Assembly (NCBI GenBank): GCA_030247855.1
Contig: JAPDRN010000031.1
Location: 1 to 64,000, forward strand
From: Knufia peltigerae
Taxonomy: Eukaryota > Ascomycota > Eurotiomycetes > Chaetothyriales > Trichomeriaceae
Length of the DNA stretch: 64,000 nucleotides
Direction: 5' to 3'
Below the pieces are notes generated by a model, which worked only from the letters and a program-made list of their open reading frames with translations, was not told the DNA's origin and searched no databases. Position numbers and translations under genes: made by a program. Of this stretch, positions 11,154 to 22,413 are shown one piece after another. Positions within the stretch are counted from its first letter, which is position 1; every line of letters begins with the position of its first letter.

Positions 11154-11887
11154 AAGATGGAGAAAATCTATAGAAGAGTACAAAGTATAAAATTCTAGAC
11201 AAATTCTAGACGCCAGAGGTTCTAGATCCCAGAGTATGGAAAACCTGCACGTCTCGCGAGCAATTTACATCCACAATAGCCGTGGTTTGCACCAACATCC
11301 GGATGCTTCCTGCTTGTAATGGCCATGATTCTCGTCAAGATACCCGTGTGTACAGAACTTACACAGCAACAGAAAGTTCACGCACGGATCATTTTTATTC
11401 AGCTCGTTGGTACATACACAATTCACCATACAAGAATACAATTATGGTTTTGATGTTTCCGTCTCGGTCGAGGTCCAGCCCCCCCCCTCCAGCTTGGAAC
11501 CACCACCCCCCTCCCGGATGGGGTAGAAAGTTCCAATCTACCTAATCTACCAAGGTAATAAACTTGTACCTTTCTAACCTACCTACGGCAATCTGGTACT
11601 CTGTAGAAGATTGAAAATACCGCAGCCATGACCGGATTGAGAAATAACATGCTCAAGTTTAGGAAAGCGGTCGGGAAATAATTCCATTGATAACTCATAC
11701 TCGTAGCAAAAACTAAAAAAAAAGTGCATCTCTGATCAATCAATCTCCGCTCGTGTCGATAATTTTCATGCTTCATAAACAAGTCCGACCGCCGCTCATC
11801 GATGTTCCAGGCCTTCCAGAGTGGAACTCCACCATCCCATTCCGATCGAAAATCAATCTTTAATAGGAATACCGACCAGATGTCAGC
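11154..11887. other. Convergent intergenic region
   Basis: 3' flanks of the GT2 and Vip1 genes. There are C-rich runs near 11479-11520 and ACCTACCTA motifs near 11578. No gene is supported. Confidence 0.5.
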
Positions 11888-12985
11888 TCAGACGCTGCCC
11901 GCCGGCAGTTGCTGCCCGCTTGCTTGAGCAGCCTCCTTTGCTTCAGTGGTAGCGGAATCACTGCCCTTGGCGCAGTTGGAGCATGCACAATGACCAGGTG
12001 GGCAAGGGCAGTTTCCTTCAGAGCCTCCACATTTGCAGACAGTCTTGTCGGTGCCTTTGACTGGTTCTGGCTGATTGTCACCTAGACCACTCTTGGCACA
12101 GTTGGCGCAATTGCAATGTCCTGGAGCACAGCCGCAAACACCCTCGGCACCACCACACTTGCAAACTGTCTTGTCAGTTCCGGGGACTTCCTCGGGCTCA
12201 TGGGCCTTGCCAGCCTTGAGATCTGCAAGTCTTCTGGCTTCATTGTGCACATCTCTGACTTGCTTGTCCCCCTGCAGATAGTATTCTCGCACTCTCTGTC
12301 CAGTAGGGGTGTTGAGAGCTTTTTCAAAGTAGGAATTGAGACCTCCCCACGCACTCATGGCTTTATCAGTGACGCCGTACTTTGTATCAACTGACTTGGC
12401 CTTGTCTGTTGCCTTGAACTTCTGGTCAAAGTTGGACAGAGCACCAGTGAACCTCGAACTGAATCCGTGTTCTTTATCCACCGTAATTGCCCTGTTGATA
12501 ACATTGTCGGATAGAGCATAGCCATGAGCTAGGTACTCGGCGACGATTCTCGTGCGAGGCTTGTCTTCTTGCGGGATATGGTCGTCTGGGAGGGAGGATG
12601 AAACAGCTGCGCCGGCCTTGGAGGCGACGTCATCGAGAGTGCTCGCAGTCGAGACATGGACTTGAGACTTTCCAAGCTGGGTGTTATCGAGCAGGAGAGC
12701 GGTCTTCGCGGCACTTTTGAAAATTAGCTTGCTAGGTTTGTATTGGAGTCTAACTTCTCGACTTACGTTTCCTTTTCAAAGGTCACTGTGGCAGATTTTC
12801 CAGCATCTGCAGCGTCTGACTCAGGTGTCACTGAAATGTTGGTGATTTTTCCACTGTGTGGAAGTGTTAGTGTTGTTTCAGAGGAATGTAGCTGCATATT
12901 GAACTTACCAGAAACTGAAGAAGTCCTTGACTTCCTTCTCACTCGTCTCGTGAGAGATGCCCTTGACGTGGACTGTAGTCGACAT
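11888..12985 (-). CDS. vip1: Vip1-like RRM protein with tandem metallothionein-like C-terminus
   Basis: Three exons, 12985-12909, 12853-12767 and 12713-11888, giving 329 aa. Introns have GTAAGT donors; exon 1 begins MSTTVHVKGI. Residues 3-75 form an RNA-recognition motif. The middle, with EYLAHGYALSD near 113-123 and the DKEHGFSSRF block near 134-143, matches the fungal Vip1 family annotated as actin-cytoskeleton-related. The C-terminus carries two near-identical Cys-rich units, Cys 239-260 and Cys 281-302, each spaced C-x-C-x6-C-x-C-x4-C-x-C-x2-C. This is close to the Neurospora copper metallothionein pattern (C-x-C-x5-C-x-C-x3-C-x-C-x2-C). Each unit is preceded by GTDKTV. There is no signal peptide, so it is probably cytosolic. 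Metal binding is inferred from spacing; whether relatives share this tail needs a search. Confidence 0.88.
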
Positions 12986-14368
12986 CTTGAGCAAATTTGG
13001 CGATAGTGAGTTGCTGAGAGGAATTTGGAAGATGGTATGAAGAGTCGAAACTGAATTTTAACTGCAAAACGTATGCCTCGAGGGTTTTATAAAATTGTTC
13101 CGGTCTTCCTAAGGACAGGTTGTAATAATTCGATGGGACGAATGTGACGAGCTGCGCCTGCGATCGACTGATTTCGATACGTCATACGAAGAAACCCCGC
13201 CAAAAAGGGGAACGACTTGGCCTGCGCCACTCCATCTGGTTCAGCCACCCAGAAGTATCAGCCACAGCACACGTCGTCAGCCAAGGCGAAATACGAGATA
13301 CGAGGCTCGAGTCTGCGCAGGCAGTCGCATTCAGCGGTCCAAGAGACGAGTACGAGGTATTTGCGCAGAGCACTCGACGAGACTCTGCCATGTTTGAGAC
13401 TGAGCATCAAATTCGACAAGGAAGGAAGTTGACGACGAGCTGCGCGTACGAGTACAGAATTGCCTCGGATTCGGACGTCAAGCTTCAATTGCTTCTAGGA
13501 CCCTGGAACCCGGACTTCTCCTCACCCGAGACTCAGGGCAGCGACAGCAGCAGAAGGTGAATATGAAGACTGCAACACTACTTCTACATCCAGACAGACC
13601 CAAAATACATACTCGGTGATGTCCTCACCATCCACGACGTCGGTTCCGACACTCAAGGCACAAGGAAAGTCGATACAATTCAGGACAAGCTCCTCCAAGC
13701 CTTTCCCGGCTTATCATGGATCCAGTCCAGGACTATGGGAGTCCGGGAGGCGCACCGTCGGCAGGCTGGGCAAAAGCTTTGCCTGCCGTCCACACGATTG
13801 GATGTTTTTTTGTTTTCCCATGGTCAGAGAAAAGAAAACGCAACACGTCGATATTTGCTAGCCCCAGATGGGCCTTCGGAGCTGATGGTCTACCTGCTCA
13901 TTTACCCACCTTTCATCTGGCCAAACGTGGCTAACATGCCCCTGCAAGGAAAAGATCGATCAAATAATCTTGCTCCGATTGCATTGCACGAGACGACCCA
14001 TGTCCACAGCTGGAAAACCTCCTCCTTTCCCATTCCTCGGCTACTGCTTACCCACGAGCCTCGTGACCTCCACCGATCTGCTTCTCACCTCTTTTCTTTT
14101 GCTGTTGTTCCTCTTTGCTTTTTATCTCCATCTTACTCCCCCATCTTTTACCAAAAGTTCAATACCCCGACCGGAGGAAATTCTGCCTCTGTTTGGTAAT
14201 GAGCTAGACGCGAATATCTAGGACTAGATCCCGCAACAAGAAGATTAATCCTTTCTACACACTGCTCATGTCGACGCATTTTCTCTGAGCTCTACCTTGC
14301 AGCTTCTTGCTTCCAGTCACGCGACCAAAGTCGATTGCAGCATCTCTCCTCAACCCCCCCAAAGCACC
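12986..14368. other. Divergent promoter, Vip1 / permease
   Basis: 1.4 kb between divergent genes. A plus-strand frame at 13144-13560 is open for 138 codons but is Arg/Ser-biased and resembles nothing. Pyrimidine-rich sequence (14080-14170) precedes the permease start, as is usual for fungal promoters. Confidence 0.5.
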
Positions 14369-16193
14369 ATGGCGCGCACCAAGGGCGATACCGATAGCAA
14401 CACGTTAGCCCTACTCGGCAAGAAAGAAGTGCTGAAGCGACGTTTCGGATTCTGGTCACTTTTCGGTTTCGCCGTGTGCGAGTTGATCACCTGGGAGACG
14501 GTGCTTGCCTTGTTCAGCCAGGGCTTCAACAATGGTGGACCAGCGGGACTGGTGTATGGCTTCATCATAGCCTGGTCCTCAACCTTGTCTGTATATACCG
14601 TGATTTCTGAGCTCGCATCCATGGCGCCCATCGCTGCCGGCCAGTATTATTGGGTGTACATCCTGGCTCCCGAACGGTACAAGGTATTTTGCAGCTACAT
14701 AATTGGTTGGCTCACATCCCTGGCGTGGGTAGCCACCGTTGCGACCGAGACCATCTTCGCCGGTACTATGCTCCAGGGCCTTATAATCCTTGATCATGAA
14801 AATGATTACGACCCAAAGCGATGGCAGGGAACACTACTTGCCTGGTTGGTGATCGTTGTAGCCATCTTCGTCAACGTTGTCATCCCAGGAGCACTACCAA
14901 AATTCGAGATCTTCATCATCGTCTTCCACATTGCCGGTTTCATTGCAATTGTGTCGGTCCTGTGGGTTTATTCCCCTCACAACTCGGCGCACTTTGTCTT
15001 CACCACGGCTTTGAACGAAGGCGGTTGGCCAACACAAGGACTGTCCTACTGCGTCGGTTTTCTGGGCAACGTGGCCACGTTTGTCGGGGCGGATGCCTCC
15101 GTACACATGGCAGAGGAGGTTGCCAACGCGCCCTTGAATATCCCCCGAGCCATCGTGGGCGCAATGCTCATCAACGGCGCCGTAGGCTTCACCATGATGC
15201 TGACGTTGCTCTTCTGCCTGGGTGATGTGGACTCGGTGCTTAACACTGCGACGGGTTACCCCTTCATGCAGATCTTCAAAGGTAAACCCACCCCTTGGTG
15301 GTCTTTTTGTGGTGCTAACAGAGTGGCCAGACAGCGTCAACAGCACCGCCGGTGCAACGGCGATGGGCGCCATTGTCCTTGCACTGACATGGGCCTGCGC
15401 AACCGGTATCATCACAACTGCTAGCCGTATGACTTGGTCCTTTTCCCGTGACAAAGGTACGCCATTCAGCTCCGTCGTCAGCTACGTTTCGAAGACTCGC
15501 AGAATCCCGACTGTTGCTGTGCTCGTGGTCACCGGCATAGCCGCGCTCCTTACTCTGATCTACATCGGCTCCGACACCGCCTTCAACGATGTCATCTCGC
15601 TCACCATAACGGGATTCTACAGCTCTTATTTCCTCCCTGCCGCGTTCCTCCTGTACAACCGTGTCAAAGGTCGTATACAGCCCCACAATCAGCAAACCCC
15701 AGGTCTTCCCGTCGAGTCAGACGACATGAGCGATGACAATGCCGTCAAAGTTCCAATCTCTAACGGGGATAGTATCTCCAGCGTCCCGAGGAAGAACGAA
15801 GCTGCTGGAGCCGACGACGACGATATCAAGAAGACTGCATATACTGACGCCGAGTCATCTACGTACCCTCCAGCGGTGAATCAGGATCGCCGCTTTTCCA
15901 TCGCCGAGGCCCCGTTGGTCTGGGGCCCTTTCCACCTTCCCGGCTGGTTCGGCATCATCAACAATGCCTATGCGTGCTTGTACATGATCTTTGTAATCTT
16001 CTGGAGTGTGTGGCCCCCTGCGACGCCCGTGAATTACCAGACGATGAACTACTCGGTTGTGGTGACGGGCGGGGTCATCATTTTCAGCGTTATTTGGTAT
16101 TACATTCGCGGTCACAAGGAGTACAAAGGACCCATCGTTGATGACGAGGTTGCGGCGATTGTGGTGCGGAGGGGAAGCGTAGGCGGTGTTTGA
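14369..16193 (+). CDS. APC-family amino acid/GABA/choline-type permease
   Basis: Two exons, 14369-15281 and 15331-16193, giving 591 aa. The 49-nt intron (GTAAAC to CCAG) restores the frame from ...QIFK to DSVNSTAG. The start is an ATG in a CACCATGG context. The N-terminal block RFGFWSLFGFAVCELITWE and the following spans match the fungal GABA/choline permease branch of the amino acid-polyamine-organocation superfamily (Uga4/Hnm1-like). Twelve spans are expected at the plasma or vacuolar membrane; the substrate cannot be read from the sequence. Unusually, a hydrophilic, Asp/Ser-rich stretch of about 75 residues (420-497, with a DDDD run) lies between the tenth span and the last two. It is probably a cytosolic regulatory loop. 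Confidence 0.88.
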
Positions 16194-16518
16194 TCTGCCC
16201 AGTATCTTTATCTTCGGGAGTACTCGCATCGCAGTGCGACTCGGTTCCTGCCTTTGCATGTCATGTCACGTATTGCGTATCTACGGGATAGGTGACTTGA
16301 GAGAGTTCTCAAAGCCAGGTCAAATGCGAGTACATTGCAATGACGCGAAGATGATGGCAGAATGTTTCTTTTGGACAGTCCGAAAATCTGCCGTATTAAG
16401 TGATGGATGTTCAAGAGGATGATTCGCACACTTGGATCCCCGCCTGCGACAAACGCTGAAATCCAAAATGCCAATGGCCAAGTAAATATATACTCGGAAC
16501 GAGAATTTCCCTCGTATT
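16194..16518. other. Convergent 3' flanks
   Basis: 325 bp between the permease and ALG10 stop codons. No feature is seen. Confidence 0.5.
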
Positions 16519-18258
16519 CTACCACATGAATCTCTGTACGTTTCCAGGCTCCTGCGGCCATTCGAAGCCCTTGTACAGGAACACGTAGCACGTGACTAGG
16601 TTGATGAGCATATACCAAATCAATTCCAACCAGATAGAATAGGCGGCAGCAATTCTCAACAACCGTTGAAACGGCGAGGATGATGGTCTGGGTACGCTCT
16701 TTTCGTTTTTCTTGTCGTCGTCTTTTGTGGCGTCCTTGTCGTCCCCGTCTAGCTTGACCGTGCTCAACATGTCGGGACTGGGCATGTACTCTGGCACGGC
16801 CATCCTCCACATGAGCCAGGGGATTATGAAGTACCTCGGCTCGACGAGCGGGGCGGTCACGAGGGACAAGGACGTGGCCAGGAGCCAGACCAACGTAAAA
16901 CTCACGCAGACGGTGTCCTGGCCGTGCAGGATTCGGACGGCGCGAGAGGGCCGGTCGTCTGTGGAGGAGGAGGTGGTGGGTCCGGCCAGGGCGCCCAGCA
17001 CGAGCGAGGCGCAAGCCAAGTAGACAGGGACGACGGCGTACCTGACCGACCAGTGGGAGCGGATGATTCGGAAAACGTAAAAGGTATAGTGTCGGTTGTC
17101 GGCCAGGGTGAAGGGGTGGACGACGGTGTTGAGGTTGACGACGGCGATGGCGACGACGAAAAAGGCGAGGGCGGTGCTCGGTCGGGGGAGCCGCCGACGG
17201 CGGAACTGGGTCAGGTTGCACAGTTGGGGGAGGAGGACGGGCCAGGAAAAAAAGACGATAAACGGCCATACGTAGAGCATCTGGGGCAGGTGGACGGTGG
17301 CCATGTGGTTGTCCTTGTCGCCCAGGACGACGCCTCCGTTCCAGATGACAAAGGCCGCGAAGCCGAGAAGGAGGGAGATGTGAGGCCATAGATCCAAAAT
17401 GAGGTCGGCGATCATGGTGATGGCGGATTGAGCTATCGATATGCTCGTGATGGGGAAGTCTAGGTAGGAACGTGAACGTCAGCCGGATCGACCGATGGAG
17501 AGACAGAGGGGGGGAGGGAGGGAGGCGGGAAAGAGCGCCCAGAGACGGACGGAACGAGCCATACCTTCAAAAAACGCTTCGGACATGGGAGGATCGTGAA
17601 CCTTGGGGGCTCCGATGTGACGTTTGACGCTCTCTATCACCTGCAGGCCCCCAAGGTACACGGCGACCCAAAAGATGTTGGTTTGCCTGCTGGACAACGA
17701 GACCAGACCGGTGACCAAGTGTAGGAATTGATAGAGGACTTTCCGTCGTCGGCCCTCGGCGGAAACGGACGCGGACCAGAAGATGTGGGCGACCAGGACG
17801 GTAAAAACGCTGAACAGGTCGGTATAGTACAAGGCCGAAAAGAAGAAGAAGAGGGGGAAAACGACGATGCTGAACTCTCGCTGGAGCACGCTGTGGTGGT
17901 CGACGGGTTTTCTGGTCACGGCGGCGAGGACGTAGAGGGCGAAGATGAGTAGGTACTGGAGGAAGACGTTGATGGACCTCCACTCGTTGATTGAAGGTTT
18001 GAAGTTGTGGTAGAAAAAATCCCGGGTCGAGTTGACGAGGTAGGAAAACACGTACAGCCCGGGGGGCGTGGTGATTTTGGGATCCCACCGTCCCCATTCC
18101 CCCGACCAGTACGCCCGGGCTTGAGGGACGTGGAACACCTCGTCCAGGTACGGGCGTGGGACGAGCTCGTTGACCAGGCGTCGCCATGTCATGTGAAGGC
18201 TCGTGATGGATCCCAAGACGACCACCCGTGCGAATTCGGGGCTGACAAAGTACGACAT
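16519..18258 (-). CDS. ALG10: Dol-P-Glc:alpha-1,2-glucosyltransferase Alg10
   Basis: Two exons, 18258-17565 and 17459-16519, giving 544 aa. The 105-nt intron (GTATGG to CTAG) joins ...EAFFE to DFPIT. Alg10/Die2 adds the terminal alpha-1,2-linked glucose to the dolichol-linked Glc2Man9GlcNAc2 precursor in the ER lumen, which the oligosaccharyltransferase needs for efficient N-glycosylation. Family signatures are clear: PYLDEVFHVPQA near residue 36 with the acidic pair, then WDPKITTPPGLY near 58, and VLGDKDNHMATVHLPQMLY in exon 2. Many hydrophobic spans are visible. The intron is pyrimidine-rich on the coding strand. Length and motifs fit a complete enzyme. A polypyrimidine promoter tract (plus-strand GA, 18298-18333) lies just upstream of the ATG. 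Confidence 0.95.
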
Positions 18259-18297
18259 GGCTGTGGAAGGGAGATGCTGGCTAGATCAGATCAGGTA

Positions 18298-18333
18298 GGG
18301 AGGGAGGGAGAGAGAGAGGGAGAGCAGGGAGGG
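18298..18333. promoter_or_regulatory. Polypurine/polypyrimidine tract upstream of ALG10
   Basis: About 36 bp of almost pure G/A on the plus strand, so C/T on the ALG10 coding strand, 40-75 bp upstream of its ATG. CT-rich tracts are typical of filamentous-fungal promoters near the transcription start. Confidence 0.5.
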
Positions 18334-19458
18334 ATGACAAGATTGTTGTGTTTTCGTTTCTTTTTTGGGTTGCTAAGCTCCCGAGAAGAACAAATTCAAT
18401 GCAAAAGATGAAACAAAACCAAAACGAGGCCGTCGTCTACGCCAGACGAGCAACTCGAGACGGTGTTACGGAGTCCGGACTCGTATCAGACAACCAAAGC
18501 TTGAACGACTTTTTGTATGGAGTCTGGAGCTTCCGTACAGTTGCTAGCACCCCGTGACAAAGGAGTTTGGGGGAGGAAAGCTTCTTTCTGGCTGGCGCGG
18601 CCACACTTGGCGGCTTATGTAATGGGACATGAAACAGTAAAGTGCCTCGAGGCATTTCTAGCTATCACTCTTTTCACGATAAGTCGGAAAATGTTCCTGA
18701 TTCCTTGATTGACAACGTGAGGTGTCTATCAGTTTCATTTACTCCTAAAGGTTGAAAACAAAAAGATGGAGCGTGATCATCGTGGACGGGTACAAAGTAA
18801 CGGGTATCAAGGCACGACATCCTCAAGGACTACTCCGTAATGTGACAAGAGCGATATCGACCAGTTGATCGACATGGAATCTAGAGTGCTACTCTATACT
18901 CGTGGAAGCTGGTTTTTGATCATTTTGAGAGCGTGATTGTTCACACTTGGTCCGGAGAGAATGAGAGTGTTGGAAGATACCTTGTATCCAGGGGACTGCG
19001 TACAGAACAATTAAACAATAAACAATTAACGTCGTCACTTTTCATCTTGTCAACGATACCCGTAATATTTCGTCAAAGAATACTCTGGACTCACTCCGTA
19101 CTGAGTGAACAATAAGACGGCAGGGGTTCCAAGACTGAGGGATGCCTGAGCGGATCACTTCCTGCCTTCGTAAAAAATCCTTCCAGCCAAAGACTCCCCC
19201 GTTTCAGGCTGCATCAGGTACGTTTCTCACTGGTATCCGTAAGTAGAGATTTTACCTAGGTAGGTAAGGGTATCATCGGATTACAAGTACTCGTCCAAGG
19301 GAATCTGAAAATGTGTTGTAGGCTGACAGGATTCGTTCACAAGACAGACGGGTTTTGATACGTCATGAATTTGATTCATCCTCCTTCGGTGGTCTACCGA
19401 AGAACTACCAACAAGAGTCTTTGATGACAATGATAACGGAGTTCTTCGTAACCCCCTA

Positions 19459-20194
19459 GTACGGAGTACCGGTGGTGACGATGGATGATATCTGGAGGAA
19501 ACTCGGATTTACGTTTTAGCAAAAAGACGCTTGGCAGGTTTCAACGGGCACCTAACTGTACGTACTGTACAGTACGGAGTACTTCCCTGGTGGGTAACAA
19601 GATGCAAGTACGGAGTACAGTACGGGAGCACCTTTGCAGAACATACAATAACGTACCTCCTTAGGCGGTCTCCCGGGCGTCATTAGGTACCTAACTAACT
19701 CCAACAGGGCCTTTTGAAATTCCAGGGGTCCAATCATTTGTTTTGGGCGTCCGGAGCTGCCCGGAAGATCTCCTCCCAGTGGGCACCCACCCACCCCCTT
19801 ACATAATTGAAGATTTTCCTCTTTTGGCCGCCACCACCACCAAAAAAATACCCGTGCTCGGATGTGTATGGATGGCTAAACAATAATTTTTCTCACTCTC
19901 AGTCGGGCTTGACGGCAACGGTGATGATGATGTAGCTGAGTCACTATATCACGGATACCAAAACTTATTTACTCCGTAGAGAAGCTCATATTTCATCCAA
20001 AGGTTGCCATCTACAATCTTGACAAATGGTCCAGACTCCTTCTCCTTGCCACTGACCTTTCTCACTCTTGGAACCAGTACAACAACTTCACTCTTTTCCC
20101 TTTTTATCTCATGCCCATGCCATGCCGTTTTGTTTTTGCCATCGATATATGAACATATTTCTTTTTGTTGATTAATGGTACCAGTACGGAGTAC
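19459..20194. repeat. Cluster of four GTACGGAGTAC motifs
   Basis: Exact 11-mers at 19459-19469, 19572-19582, 19608-19618 and 20184-20194. The motif is an imperfect palindrome (GTAC-GGA-GTAC). Two more exact copies at 45685 and 57645 and five 9-bp cores elsewhere in the window all lie outside intact coding regions. Confidence 0.85.
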
Positions 20195-20322
20195 GAGCTA
20201 CCCGTATATACAGAGACTCCGCTGCACGGTACAGTACACTGGGGTGGAATAACGAGGTTTTCTCAGGGTACGACTACGAACAGAATTGACAAGGGGCACT
20301 ACCGTGTATCCATTACAATTCG

Positions 20323-20348
20323 CGCAACACGCAACACGCAACACGCAA
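20323..20348. repeat. Short tandem repeat CGCAACA, 3.7 units
   Basis: Three perfect 7-bp units plus a partial unit, ending 50 bp before the ATG of the downstream gene, probably within its 5' leader. Confidence 0.85.
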
Positions 20349-20397
20349 TCGTCGGACCAGCCAGGTCGCTATCCAAGGAAAAACTACAGTGCCAAAA

Positions 20398-21648
20398 ATG
20401 ACCCAAACAACTCCGCAGTCGGCCGAAGCCAACACAGATTCAGCCTCGCGAGAGGATGGGGTGGATCTGACCGACCAAGCTGTCCAAGTTAGGTTTCAAG
20501 ACCAAGCGGCCAACAGTACCTCGAGCTTGAAGACCCTGCAAGGACATGTAGCCGCGGCGGCGGAAGACGGGGTCAATGGTGCGTCCGAAGAGGCTCAATC
20601 GAAATTGGACGAGGCCGAAGCAGATCGCCCTGCCCCACCACCCAGATTGGCCTCATCGCGGCGCGAGGGCAGTTATGCGGCCAGCGCGAACAACGACCTG
20701 TCGAACATGAGAACCCTCGACCCCGAAAAGACAAATAACGCCCTCCCCAGGTTGAAGAAGAAAGAAACAAAGCTGGCTCAAAAGAAGGCGCACCCATGGC
20801 AACACCTCGGCATCACCCTGGGACTGCCGATGATCCTCCTTTTCGACCTGGTCGTCCCCTGCATCATCTACTACACCTGGTACCACAGCCACAGGCACGA
20901 CAGAAATCGACAATGCCGTGAACAATACCCCGACCGACACCCATGTCCGCTGCCCAAGGTGGAATTCGACGACAACGTTCTCGGTAGTGCCATCGCTTCG
21001 TTCGGGGTCGGCGAGCTTTGGATTCTGCTCGCCCGGGCATGGCGACTGTTCATGCACCGCGAAGACTGTGCTCCTCTACTCTCCCGGAGTCGTTGGGAGC
21101 TCGACGCAACGTCGTGGGTCTACGCCGTGGCCTTGATCACCTCGCTCATCCCTTTTGTCGTGGCTAGCAGTCTGGAGATTCCCGAGCTGTATCTTTACTC
21201 ACCGGCTTTCCTGATGACCTTCCTCGGTTGTCTCATGTTGATCACCACCATCTACCCGTTCAAGCTTCCCATCGGCATCAACTCACAACCCCGAGGCACG
21301 GGACTGCGGCCTTTTATCTATTATGCCGCCGAAGACTTTATTGCCGTCGACGGCCTGCAGGATCGGGAATTCCGCGTCCGATATAACGACCGTTATGAAT
21401 CAAACAAAGCGTTCCGAAAATTGTTTGTGTACCTGACCTTGTTTTGGATGTTGGGAATTTGCATTTATATTGGATGTTTATCAGCCATCATTTGGACGTT
21501 GCCCTTCCACATCGCCTTTGGATTAAGTCTGGGCGTGTTGTTTGCTTGGATTGCCGTGTGGGCGGTCGCGACATTCGTGTGGGTGAAGTATGAGATTGAG
21601 AGGGAGCATAAAGCCTACGAGGCTGAGGCGGAGTCCATAGAGGAATAA
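20398..21648 (+). CDS. Conserved fungal multi-span membrane protein, unnamed
   Basis: Single exon, 416 aa, from the first in-frame ATG (20398) to TAA. Residues 1-130 are hydrophilic, with Asp/Glu and Gln richness and a Lys-rich end. About six hydrophobic spans follow (near 135-158, 194-214, 239-260, 267-286, 340-366 and 368-395). Between spans four and five is a conserved-looking cytosolic or lumenal block, YYAAEDFIAVDG then REFRVRYNDRYES. I recall unnamed ascomycete proteins with this AEDFxAVDG motif, but no function is known to me and no enzyme or transporter signature is visible. A four-unit CGCAACA repeat lies just upstream. Confidence 0.8.
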   Translation: MTQTTPQSAEANTDSASREDGVDLTDQAVQVRFQDQAANSTSSLKTLQGHVAAAAEDGVNGASEEAQSKLDEAEADRPAPPPRLASSRREGSYAASANNDLSNMRTLDPEKTNNALPRLKKKETKLAQKKAHPWQHLGITLGLPMILLFDLVVPCIIYYTWYHSHRHDRNRQCREQYPDRHPCPLPKVEFDDNVLGSAIASFGVGELWILLARAWRLFMHREDCAPLLSRSRWELDATSWVYAVALITSLIPFVVASSLEIPELYLYSPAFLMTFLGCLMLITTIYPFKLPIGINSQPRGTGLRPFIYYAAEDFIAVDGLQDREFRVRYNDRYESNKAFRKLFVYLTLFWMLGICIYIGCLSAIIWTLPFHIAFGLSLGVLFAWIAVWAVATFVWVKYEIEREHKAYEAEAESIEE

Positions 21649-22377
21649 ATTGCTACGTGTGACAAGGTGGAAGCAGGCGTTTTGGGTGTTGTTTGTTGAC
21701 ATACTCACATGCCCTAGATGACTATGTATTATCAGCGTTGCTAATGCACCAAAAGTAATAATACAGATCAAGACTGTCACGTCATGTTCATATGTCAACG
21801 GTTGTGTTGATTTTTTATCTCATTGCTGTCCGGGAAAACGTCTTGTCATGTCTTGGGAGTAGGATGGATTGTTCATTAGTATAAGAACCTAGCAGGGAAA
21901 GAGATAAGTCGGCGACACTGATAGTGGAAAGGGCGTTCTCATCACTGCCATTCCGATTCCAAGCCAAGCCTGCTGCCTGCCTGTCCGCACTCACCCCCTG
22001 GATGGTGTTCGAGTCGCGCTTTGGTCGCCCACAAACAGGATTAGTTTTTAGTTCATGGGTTTCCGAGTCTCACTGTGTACACTAGCAAATAAACAAATGC
22101 TTTGACCTTCTCCTTCATGTGACCATACTGCCCTGGAACATTCGAGTCCTATTGTTTGATACCATATCACACCAGCAAAAACAAGAGGGAAAAAAGAAAC
22201 ACTGGCATCATTTGTTTCAATCAGCAAAACTCTAACCTGGAGACACAGGTTGCACGCTTGGCAACTGGCGTCCAGGCCGAGGGAAACCCTAGTTGTACAC
22301 CTAGGATTCTTCTCGTAATAAACGGCAGACGACCCCTTTGCTAGTACCTCACGGGCAGAGGCCATGTATGCGAAGAA

Positions 22378-22413
22378 CTGCCCCGAAGGGGCAGTCTGGG
22401 CTACGGGTAGCCC
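22378..22413. repeat. Two adjacent perfect inverted repeats (tandem hairpins)
   Basis: Arms CTGCCCC (22378-22384) and GGGGCAG (22388-22394) enclose GAA. Three bases later, arms GGGCTAC (22398-22404) and GTAGCCC (22407-22413) enclose GG. Both stems are 7 bp, perfect and GC-rich. No tRNA or known RNA family is recognised. Confidence 0.8.

Larger units (their letters stand above)
18259..20397. other. 2.1-kb gene-poor stretch rich in TACGGAGTA motifs
   Basis: No coding region is supported. Four exact GTACGGAGTAC copies (19459, 19572, 19608, 20184) and two more TACTCCGTA cores (18831, 19970) fall here, with a TTACCTAGGTAGGTAA motif near 19252. The right end is the promoter of the gene at 20398. 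Confidence 0.6.

Noticed and set aside
10089..11183. Long open frames antisense and out of frame to the GT2 gene
   Set aside because: They are shadows of a strongly GC3-biased coding region; the GT2 frame carries all recognisable motifs.
13144..13560. 138-codon plus-strand frame in the Vip1/permease promoter
   Set aside because: Composition is Arg/Ser-biased without structure or motif, and no ATG context or splice partners make a better gene.
21996..22030. tRNA B-box-like GTTCGAGTC
   Set aside because: No matching A box or acceptor stem at the right distance.
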